From: an uncultured Archangium sp. | GTDB taxonomy: Bacteria; Myxococcota; Myxococcia; Myxococcales; Myxococcaceae | Assembly (NCBI GenBank): GCA_946479335.1 | Contig: CAMLFP010000389.1 | Location: 1-5,263 of the forward strand | Reading direction: 5' to 3' | Length of the DNA: 5,263 bases | In this document: piece after piece, positions 1 through 5,263 of the stretch | Position numbering within the stretch: the first letter of the stretch is position 1 | Layout of the letters: the number at the start of each line of letters is the position of its first letter | Notes under the pieces: generated by a model | The model's database searches: none | What the model was told of the DNA's origin: nothing | The model's input: the letters and a program-made list of their open reading frames with translations, nothing else | Translations under genes and position numbers: made by a program

Positions 1-1196
1 GGGAAGTACGTGCGCAACACCGAGAGCCACGGCCACTTCGGCACCAGCACCGGCGTTGCCAGCGCTCCCAGCGCGGCGAACGCGAGCGGCACGCGCTTGA
101 GTGAGTCACGCGTCAACATCGCCAGCGCGATGAACTGCGGCACCACCGAGTTCCACAGGTGATGCATCTGCTTGGTGGCGGGCAATGAGTGACCGAGCCA
201 CGTCGCCCACAGCCACGCCGCGAGGCCGACCAGCACGAAGTCGCGGCTCCGCGCGGCGCGCACCAGCAGCCACACGCCCGCGAGGATCGTCAGCGCCTGC
301 GGCAGCGGCGACGAGAGCCACAGGATCATCTCGTTGAACACCGCATCAACGGGCCGCGCCCACTGGTTGTGGCCGGAGCCCGCGCCGGGCCTCAAGTGAA
401 TCAGCAGCTCGTTGAGGTTCCCCTGGCTGTACGCGAGCGGCCACTTCAGCGCGGCGTAGAGGTTCCACGGCAGCGCGACGGCGCACGTGGTGAACGTCAT
501 CATGAGGAACTCGCGCGTGCGCGGGCCATCGCAGAAGCGCGCCAGCGCCAGCGCCCACAGCACGAACGCCACGCCCAGCGGCGTCAGCGCGAGCACGAAC
601 TTCACGAGGATGCCCATGCCCGTGAAGGCGCCGGCGAGTGCGGCCCACTTGAGTGAACGCAGGCGAATGCTCTGGAACAGCGAGAGCATCGCTCCGCAGA
701 CCCAGCCGGCGAGCTGCACGTCGAGGTCGTCGCTGATGAAGCGCGCCTGCACGAAGGTCCACGCCAGCGGGAGCGCGAGCAACCCGAGGCCCGCGATGAA
801 CGCCAGCACGCGCCCGGCGTAGCGACGGCCCAGCACGTAGACGGTGAGCGCGCTGATCAGATGACCGAGCAACCCCGCGAGCCGGTACGCGAAGGGCACC
901 TTGCCGACGAACAGCATCAACGCCGCGGTGACCCAGTAGCCGCCGACGGGCTTCACCAGCCAGATGCGCGGGCTCCAGTAGTCCCGGTACATCTCCGGCG
1001 TGTCGTGCACCGGGTCGGGGTACAGCATCGGCTTGAAGGGGTGCTCGTAGACGTGGCGCGCGACGGCCTGGTTGAACGACTCGTCGAAGTTCCACTCCGA
1101 GTCGTGCGCGAGATCAGGCAGCAGAAACCACAGGCCCACGCCGACGAGCGCGACCATCAACAGCGCGTCGAACCGCGTGAGGCGGGGGTCTTTCAC
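1..1196 (-). CDS. Polytopic GT-C fold glycosyltransferase, ArnT/PMT-like (GT39/GT83 type), 3' end cut off
   Basis: An inner-membrane enzyme of the family that moves sugars from polyprenyl-phosphate donors to lipid or protein acceptors on the periplasmic side. 398 complete codons are visible and the frame runs off the window. The start is the GTG at 1194..1196, overlapping the argH stop as GTGA. A later ATG (codon 14, 1155..1157) would remove half of the first membrane segment, so GTG is preferred. Residues about 10-27 form the first membrane helix. The next loop has FDESFNQAV with Asp38-Glu39, the family's acidic pair, then DYWSPRIWLVKP and YWVTAALMLFVGKVPFAYRLAG (aromatic-rich, matching the KPPL..W...G....RL pattern). 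QARFISDDLD (150-159) and Lys199 in ILVKF match the family's second acidic motif and lysine. At least seven more hydrophobic stretches follow, and KQMHHLWNSVVPQFIAL (342-358) resembles the late K..hY..p..P motif. The sugar and acceptor cannot be told. No strong ribosome binding site is seen, so translation is probably coupled to argH. Confidence 0.82.
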   Translation of the reverse strand, partial: MKDPRLTRFDALLMVALVGVGLWFLLPDLAHDSEWNFDESFNQAVARHVYEHPFKPMLYPDPVHDTPEMYRDYWSPRIWLVKPVGGYWVTAALMLFVGKVPFAYRLAGLLGHLISALTVYVLGRRYAGRVLAFIAGLGLLALPLAWTFVQARFISDDLDVQLAGWVCGAMLSLFQSIRLRSLKWAALAGAFTGMGILVKFVLALTPLGVAFVLWALALARFCDGPRTREFLMMTFTTCAVALPWNLYAALKWPLAYSQGNLNELLIHLRPGAGSGHNQWARPVDAVFNEMILWLSSPLPQALTILAGVWLLVRAARSRDFVLVGLAAWLWATWLGHSLPATKQMHHLWNSVVPQFIALAMLTRDSLKRVPLAFAALGALATPVLVPKWPWLSVLRTYF

Positions 1197-2638
1197 ACCG
1201 AGGCTCGTTCAAGCTCCGCGAAGAGCGACGACAGCTTCGGCACGTGCGCGGCGCGTTCGGAGAGCACCTTCGCCTGCCCCTCGATGAGCGCCAGCGTCGC
1301 CTCGACGGCCACCGGGCCGGTGCTGCCCGCCGACGCCTTGCGCGCCACCGCGCCCGCGGGCTCCAGCACCGCGAGCACCGAGGCGTCGTAGGCGGGGTCG
1401 ACCGACTGCGCGAGCTCCAGCGTCGCCGCGCGCAGCGTGAGGCCCTTCTCCTGGCAGCGCCGCACGAGCGCGCCCGCCGCCATGTACGCCTTGCGGAACG
1501 GCATGCCCTTCTTCACCAGCGCCTCGGCGAGGTCGGTGGCCTGCGTGAAGCCCTCCTCGAGGCCCGCGCGGCACTTCTCGGCGATGAAGGTCACTCGGGG
1601 CAGCGACAGGCGCAGCACCGACAACGTGCCCAGCAGCAGCGGTCCGGTCTCGAGCAGCGAGGCGCGATCTTCCTGCAGGTCGCGGTTGTAGCCGCCGGGG
1701 AGGCCCTTCACGGTGGTGAGCAAGCCGACGAGGTTGCCGACGGCCTTGCCCGACTTGCCGCGGATCAGCTCGAACACATCGGGGTTCTTCTTCTGCGGCA
1801 TCATCGAGCTCCCCATCGAGATGTCGCCCGAGAGCGTCGCGAAGCCGAACTCCTGCGTGGTGAAATCGACGAGGTCGGTCGACAGCCGGCTCGCGTGCAC
1901 GAAGAAGCGCGCGGTCGCGTAGAGCAGGTCCAACGCGAAGTCGCGATCGCCCACGGTGTCCATCCCGTTCAGCGTCACGCCCTCGAAGCCCAGCAACGTG
2001 CGGGAGATCTCGCGATCGATCGGCAGCGAGGTGCCGCTGATGGCGCCCACGCCGAGCGGGAGCAACTTGCACTGGTCCAACACGAAGGCGAGGGCCTGCG
2101 CGTCGCGCAGAAACGACGACGCGTACGACGCGAGCCAGTACGCGAGCGAGACCGGCTGCGCGCGCTGGCGGTGCGTGTACGAGGGGAGGATGAGATCCTT
2201 CTCCGCGCGGGCGCGGGTGACGAGCTCCTGGATGAAGCCGGTCAGCTCGCGCAGCGCGGTGGCCGCCACCTCGCGCACGTGCAGGCGCAGGTCGGTCGCC
2301 ACCTGATCATTGCGCGAGCGCGCCGAGTGCAGCAGCGCGGCGGGCGCGCCGATGGTGGTGTTGAGCTCCACCTCGACGGCCATGTGCACGTCTTCTTCGT
2401 CGGGGAGCTGCAGCGTGCCCGCGTCGGCGCGCTTCCACAGTGCGATGAGCCCCTCGCGAATCGCCTGCGCGTCGGCCTTCGGGATGACGCCGGTACGTCC
2501 GAGCATCGTCACGTGCGCCAACGAGCCGACGAGATCTTCGCGCAGCAGCTGCTTGTCCAACGCGAGCGACGACGAGAACGCGAGGACCTCGGGGAGCAGG
2601 CCGGAGCCGCCAGACGCTTCAGTTTTTGCGAGTGCCAT
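1193..2638 (-). CDS. argH: Argininosuccinate lyase (ArgH)
   Basis: ArgH splits argininosuccinate into arginine and fumarate, the last step of arginine synthesis. It belongs to the fumarase/aspartase superfamily and acts as a cytoplasmic homotetramer. The 481 residues are a usual length. Landmarks are SLAHVTMLG (39-47), LHSARSRNDQVATD (103-116), YTHRQRAQPVS (154-164, catalytic His region), the superfamily signature GSSMMPQKKNPD (276-287, containing the catalytic Ser and the Lys/Asn pair), and GGYNRDLQED (315-324). Oddities: the usual N-terminal WGGRF motif is missing, THLQ or THMQ reads THRQ (155-158), and the usual FRxAH reads FRKAY (381-385). The core is otherwise intact and the enzyme is probably active. 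It starts 6 bases after argJB, and its stop overlaps the GTG of the next gene. Substrate assignment as argininosuccinate and not another superfamily substrate rests on the SARSRNDQ motif and the operon context. Confidence 0.97.
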   Translation of the reverse strand: MALAKTEASGGSGLLPEVLAFSSSLALDKQLLREDLVGSLAHVTMLGRTGVIPKADAQAIREGLIALWKRADAGTLQLPDEEDVHMAVEVELNTTIGAPAALLHSARSRNDQVATDLRLHVREVAATALRELTGFIQELVTRARAEKDLILPSYTHRQRAQPVSLAYWLASYASSFLRDAQALAFVLDQCKLLPLGVGAISGTSLPIDREISRTLLGFEGVTLNGMDTVGDRDFALDLLYATARFFVHASRLSTDLVDFTTQEFGFATLSGDISMGSSMMPQKKNPDVFELIRGKSGKAVGNLVGLLTTVKGLPGGYNRDLQEDRASLLETGPLLLGTLSVLRLSLPRVTFIAEKCRAGLEEGFTQATDLAEALVKKGMPFRKAYMAAGALVRRCQEKGLTLRAATLELAQSVDPAYDASVLAVLEPAGAVARKASAGSTGPVAVEATLALIEGQAKVLSERAAHVPKLSSLFAELERASV

Positions 2639-2644
2639 TTCGAA

Positions 2645-4657
2645 TTACCCCTGCGTGACGAGCGAACCGATGCCGGAGTCGGTGAAGAACTCCGCGATGA
2701 TGGAGTGCGGCGTGCGCGCGTCGATGACGTGCACGCGCTCGACGCCCTGCTGCAGCGCGTGGATGCTGCAGGTCGCCTTGCTGGTGAGGTTGCGGTTGAA
2801 GACGCCGCGCTCCTTCTTCTCGCGCAGCGTGGCGGTGGTGAGCTGGCCCAGCAGCTCGTCGTTCTCGGTGAAGCCCGGCCCGCCGATCAAGTACACGAGC
2901 TTCGCGGCGCGCGCGGCGACGGCGATCTCCGCGGCGACCTGATCAGGCTCGAGGGGAATGGTGCTGCCGTCGTCGAGGAAGCCCACCGGCGAGACGACCG
3001 GCACGTAGTTGCGCTGGAGGAACATCTCCAACAGGTCGCGGTTGATGTTCACCACCTCGCCGAAGCCCTCGCCCACGCGCTTGCCCTTCATGAACGACGC
3101 GTCCATCCCCGAGAGGCCGATGGCCTGCACGCCGGTGCGGTTGAGCAGCGTGACGAGCTCGGTGTTGGTCTGGCCCGAGAGCATCATCTCCTTGCTGTGC
3201 GAGTCGCCCTTGTTCGACTCCGGGCTCTCGCCGTGCACCAGGATCGGCACCATGCCCACCGCGCGCAGCAGGTTCACGTCTTCGACGATCGACGCGCGCA
3301 GCGAGTCCTTCCCCATCGCCTGGCGGCCCAGCTTGATGACCACGCGCTTGTCGGCGAAGCGCGAGATGTACGTAAGCGCTTCCTTCACCAGCGTCACCTT
3401 GAACTTCGGTGAGTAGTTGGTGAGGCGATCATCTTTCGCCACGCTGCCGTCGACGGTCGGCACCAGCAGCGAGATGTAGTCGGCGTTGATCTTCACGTAG
3501 TCGTACGAGAGGTCGCAGCCCCAGCCGACGCTCGCGAACTCACCGCTGCGCAGGTCGATCTCGATGAGGATCTCCGGCGCCCGCATGCGCGCGCGGAGGC
3601 TCTGCGTGTCGGCGTGCAGCAGCACCGGTCTGGTGTCGAACACCACGATGCCCTGCACCGTCACCTTCGCGGCCTGCGGGTTCACGTCGTACTTCTGCGA
3701 GCCGCAGCGCGCGCCCACCGTGGCGAGGATTCGCCCCCAGTTCGGGTCAGCGCCGAACACCGCCGCCTTCACCAGTGTGCTGCCGGCGACGCTGCGCGCG
3801 ATGTCGACCGCGATGTCTTTGCGCGGCGCGCCGATGACGCGCACCTCCAGCAGCTTGGTGGCGCCCTCGCCGTCTTTCGCGACCTCGCGCGCGAGCTCCA
3901 CGCACAGCGACTGGAGCTGCGTCGCGAAGAGCTCGTACTCCGGCCCTTCCGCGGTGATTTCAGGGTTGCCGAGCTGCCCGTTCGCCAACGCGATGACCGC
4001 GTCGTTGGTGCTCATGTCGTTGTCGACGGTGAGGTTGTTGAAGCTGCCGTCCATGCCGCCGGTGAGCGCGCGCTGCAGCAGCGCGGGCGTGATGGCGACG
4101 TCGGTGCACACGATGGCGATGGTCGACGCGAGCTGCGGCGCGATCATCCCGCTGCCCTTGCAGATGGCGGTGATGCGCCCTTCCTTGCGGCCGAGGCGCA
4201 CGGTGCGGCTGGCGATCTTCACGTGCGTGTCGGTGGTGAGGATGGCCTCCGCCGCAGATTCAGGCGCGGCCTTGAGCGAGCCTTTGAGCTTCGGCAGCGC
4301 GTCGATGATCTTCTGGCGCGGCAGGCGCTGACCGATGACGCCGGTGGACTGCATCAGCACCGAGCCCGCGGGCAATTCACACGCCTTCTCGGTCGCGGCG
4401 CACAGCTCCGTCACGTCCTCGAGCCCCTCGGCGCCGGTGAGCGCGTTCGCGTTGCCGGAGTTGATGAGGATGGCGCGAATGCCCGCGGCCGGTACGCGGC
4501 GCGCGGTGTCTTCGATGGGCGCGGCCTTCGCCTTGTTGATGGTCAACGCGGCGGCGACGCTGCACGGCGCTTCGCTGAAGACGAGGGCGAGATCCTTCTT
4601 GAAGGGTTTGATGCCGGCGTGGAGCCCGGAGAACAGAAAACCGCGCGCGACGGGCAT
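2645..4657 (-). CDS. argJB: ArgJ-ArgB fusion: ornithine acetyltransferase joined to an atypical acetylglutamate kinase domain
   Basis: A 670-residue protein made of two arginine-pathway enzymes. Residues 1-396 are ArgJ, which moves acetyl from N-acetylornithine (and often acetyl-CoA) to glutamate. Visible hallmarks are INSGNANALTG (65-75), STGVIG (104-109, oxyanion-hole Thr/Gly), CKGSGMIAPQLAS (166-178), SFNNLTVDNDMSTND (205-219), DGEGATK (262-268), ADPNWGRI (303-310) and CDLSYDYVKINAD (381-393). Residues about 418-670 are an ArgB (amino-acid-kinase fold) domain, beginning with the N-terminal helix EALTYISRF and ending in EFFTDSGIGSLV. The kinase half keeps Lys442, Asp572 and Lys627 but has lost many ligand-binding residues; the residue aligned with the ArgJ nucleophile is Ser178 instead of Thr. 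Stand-alone ArgJ is about 400 residues and ArgB about 260-300, so the whole is close to their sum. The ATG abuts the argC stop and argH follows after 6 bases. The fusion is read directly from one uninterrupted frame. What the kinase half does is uncertain. Confidence 0.95.
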   Translation of the reverse strand: MPVARGFLFSGLHAGIKPFKKDLALVFSEAPCSVAAALTINKAKAAPIEDTARRVPAAGIRAILINSGNANALTGAEGLEDVTELCAATEKACELPAGSVLMQSTGVIGQRLPRQKIIDALPKLKGSLKAAPESAAEAILTTDTHVKIASRTVRLGRKEGRITAICKGSGMIAPQLASTIAIVCTDVAITPALLQRALTGGMDGSFNNLTVDNDMSTNDAVIALANGQLGNPEITAEGPEYELFATQLQSLCVELAREVAKDGEGATKLLEVRVIGAPRKDIAVDIARSVAGSTLVKAAVFGADPNWGRILATVGARCGSQKYDVNPQAAKVTVQGIVVFDTRPVLLHADTQSLRARMRAPEILIEIDLRSGEFASVGWGCDLSYDYVKINADYISLLVPTVDGSVAKDDRLTNYSPKFKVTLVKEALTYISRFADKRVVIKLGRQAMGKDSLRASIVEDVNLLRAVGMVPILVHGESPESNKGDSHSKEMMLSGQTNTELVTLLNRTGVQAIGLSGMDASFMKGKRVGEGFGEVVNINRDLLEMFLQRNYVPVVSPVGFLDDGSTIPLEPDQVAAEIAVAARAAKLVYLIGGPGFTENDELLGQLTTATLREKKERGVFNRNLTSKATCSIHALQQGVERVHVIDARTPHSIIAEFFTDSGIGSLVTQG
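2648..2652 (-). promoter_or_regulatory. Ribosome binding site for argH
   Basis: Read on the minus strand, AGGGG immediately precedes the argJB TAA stop and lies 9 bases before the argH ATG at 2636..2638. The spacing is acceptable and supports this ATG. The site sits in the last codons of argJB, so argH translation probably depends on ribosomes leaving argJB. Confidence 0.55.
2648..3406 (-). other. ArgB-like amino-acid-kinase domain of the fusion, residues about 418-670
   Basis: Homology to acetylglutamate kinase is clear from VVIKLGRQAM (439-448), EMMLSGQTNTELV (490-502), AIGLSGMDA (512-520), YVPVVSPVGF (551-560), PDQVAAEIA (571-579) and the C-terminal AEFFTDSGIG (655-664). Compared with E. 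coli ArgB numbering as I recall it, Lys8, Asp162 and Lys217 are kept (Lys442, Asp572, Lys627). Gly11 is Arg445, Gly44-Gly45 are Glu477-Ser478, Asn158 is Pro568, Asn160 is Glu570, and the ATP-site Ser/Thr-Asp is Ile591-Gly592. About 20 residues holding the GLRVT element (Arg66) are absent between Pro479 and Met491. The arginine-site residues Arg433, His643, Glu656 and Gly662 are kept. It is either an arginine-sensing pseudokinase or a kinase with altered specificity; I favour the first. Confidence 0.85.
3470..4657 (-). other. ArgJ domain of the fusion, residues 1-396
   Basis: This is a complete ArgJ (Ntn-hydrolase-like/DmpA-type fold). ArgJ cuts itself at an Ala-Thr bond to give alpha and beta chains, and the new N-terminal Thr is the acyl-accepting nucleophile. 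The aligned bond here is Ala177-Ser178 (codons at 4124..4129), so the beta chain would be residues 178-670 and would carry the kinase domain. Lys167, Thr105-Gly106 and Glu264 are present. The active-site-closing tail of ArgJ, an Asn followed five residues later by Thr or Ser, is present as Asn391 and Ser396. This tail is the normal C-terminus of free ArgJ. Confidence 0.9.
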
Positions 4658-5263
4658 CTACAGTCCCTCGGTCTCGGGGAGACCGAACATGAGGTTCATA
4701 TTCTGCACCGCCTGGCTCGACGCGCCCTTGAGCAGGTTGTCGATGGCAGTGATGGCGACGACGTGCGTGTCGTCACAGGTGACGCCCGCGAGGCACTTCG
4801 GCGTCAACGCCACGTCGGCGATGCGCACCGCGTCGGCCGACGGGAGCAACTTCATGAGCGGCTCCTTCGCGTAGACGGCGAATGCGTCTTTCACCTGCGC
4901 CGCGGTGACGCCCGCCTTCAGGCGCGCGACGGCGGTCGACAAGATGCCGCGCTTCATCGGCAGCAGGTGCGGCGTGAAGACGAGCTTCTTGAGCCCCAGC
5001 GTCTGCTCGATCTCCGGCACGTGCTGGTGCGAGAGCGTCTTGTACGCGCGGAAATCGGAGTCGATCTCCATGAACGTGTACTCCTCGCTCGCCTTGCGGC
5101 CCGCGCCCGACACGCCCGACGCCGCGCTGATGACCAGCGACTCGGGGTCGATGAGCCCGTTCTTCAGCAACGGCGCCGCCGAGAGCGCCGCGGCCGTCGC
5201 GTAGCAGCCCGGGTTCGAGATGAACGGCGCGCCCTTCGCCTGCGCCCGGTGCAGCTCGGGGAT
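4658..5263 (-). CDS. argC: N-acetyl-gamma-glutamyl-phosphate reductase (ArgC), 5' end cut off by window edge
   Basis: ArgC reduces N-acetylglutamyl phosphate with NADPH to N-acetylglutamate semialdehyde, the third step of arginine synthesis in the cytoplasm. 201 residues and a TAG stop are visible; the frame is open to the window edge, so roughly the first 130-150 residues (the NADP-binding Rossmann part) lie outside. Numbering from the first visible codon, NPGCYATA carries the nucleophilic Cys at residue 20, SGVSGAGRK follows, and HQHVPEIEQ places a His at residue 81, about 61 residues after the Cys as in the family's Cys/His pair. FTPHLLPMKRGIL, another family hallmark, follows. The usual HRH is HQH here, a mild change. 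The C-terminus DNLLKGASSQAVQNMN is standard for the family. The stop directly abuts the start of argJB, so the two are probably co-translated. The identification is firm; only the real start is unknown. Confidence 0.97.
   Translation of the reverse strand: MPELHRAQAKGAPFISNPGCYATAAALSAAPLLKNGLIDPESLVISAASGVSGAGRKASEEYTFMEIDSDFRAYKTLSHQHVPEIEQTLGLKKLVFTPHLLPMKRGILSTAVARLKAGVTAAQVKDAFAVYAKEPLMKLLPSADAVRIADVALTPKCLAGVTCDDTHVVAITAIDNLLKGASSQAVQNMNLMFGLPETEGL
4664..4669 (-). promoter_or_regulatory. Ribosome binding site for argJB
   Basis: Read on the minus strand, GAGGGA lies inside the end of argC, 6 bases before the ATG at 4655..4657. The intervening bases include the argC TAG stop. It supports the chosen ATG start and suggests that ribosomes finishing argC can re-initiate on argJB. 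Confidence 0.65.

Noticed and set aside
346..1095. A 249-codon frame on the minus strand inside the glycosyltransferase region
   Set aside because: It is an Arg/Ala/Pro-rich shadow in another frame of the glycosyltransferase, whose own frame gives membrane helices and family motifs throughout.
2639..2644. The palindrome TTCGAA between argJB and argH as an operator
   Set aside because: A six-base palindrome is too short and too common to support a regulatory call; it simply fills the gap between stop and start.
3185..3235. A pair of compensating frameshifts as the cause of the odd ArgB segment
   Set aside because: The conserved motifs on both sides are in the same frame, and the segment translates smoothly. 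The other ligand-site changes lie far away in the domain, so a local error cannot explain them all.
2648..3406. The kinase half as a LysW-type (carrier-protein) aminoadipate/glutamate kinase
   Set aside because: No LysW-like carrier gene or LysX ligase is in view, the neighbours are acetylated-intermediate enzymes, and the arginine-site signature fits NAG kinase. It remains possible but is not supported here.
1244..3412. A 722-codon open frame on the plus strand, antisense to argH and the kinase half of argJB
   Set aside because: The product is a low-complexity mix of Arg, Ala, Glu, His and Gln with no recognisable domain, and it lies opposite two clearly real genes. Long antisense frames are expected in GC-rich coding DNA.
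3564..4874. Plus-strand open frames of 255 and 179 codons opposite argJ and argC
   Set aside because: They are Ser/Ala/Arg-rich translations complementary to conserved ArgJ and ArgC motifs, with no family features of their own.

Overview
The window is a gene-dense, GC-rich stretch (clearly above 60% GC) in which all real coding sequence lies on the minus strand. Reading in the direction of transcription (high to low coordinates) it holds argC (3' part only), a fused argJ-argB gene, argH, and the 5' part of a polytopic membrane glycosyltransferase gene. The junctions are a zero-base abutment, a 6-base gap and a 4-base overlap, so this looks like one operon. There is no intergenic space longer than 6 bases. 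I see no RNA gene, CRISPR array, insertion sequence, attachment site, promoter or terminator. The base composition and gene order suggest a high-GC Gram-negative bacterium, possibly of the Myxococcota/deltaproteobacterial kind, but that assignment is inference only.

The arginine genes cover several steps of the cyclic (acetyl-recycling) pathway. ArgJ makes N-acetylglutamate and takes the acetyl group back from acetylornithine. ArgB would phosphorylate N-acetylglutamate and ArgC would reduce the phosphate to the semialdehyde. ArgH cleaves argininosuccinate to arginine and fumarate. argD, argF and argG are not in the window.

The most interesting object is the 670-residue ArgJ-ArgB fusion (2645..4657). 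Its ArgJ half is nearly canonical, but the residue aligned with the usual catalytic threonine is serine. Its ArgB half is clearly an amino-acid-kinase domain, yet many residues that bind acetylglutamate and ATP are lost, and about 20 residues that normally carry the GLRVT substrate-binding element are missing. In contrast, the residues I recall as forming the allosteric arginine site of arginine-sensitive NAG kinases (an Arg in the N-terminal helix, plus the C-terminal His, Glu and Gly) are all kept at the right spacing. My leading hypothesis is that the C-terminal half has become an arginine-sensing pseudokinase attached to ArgJ, by analogy with the amino-acid-kinase domain of ArgA-type N-acetylglutamate synthases. 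An active kinase with changed specificity is the main alternative.

The last gene, a GT-C fold (ArnT/PMT-like) glycosyltransferase, starts inside the argH stop codon. It runs off the window at position 1 with 398 codons visible. Its job in an arginine operon is unknown and may be incidental.
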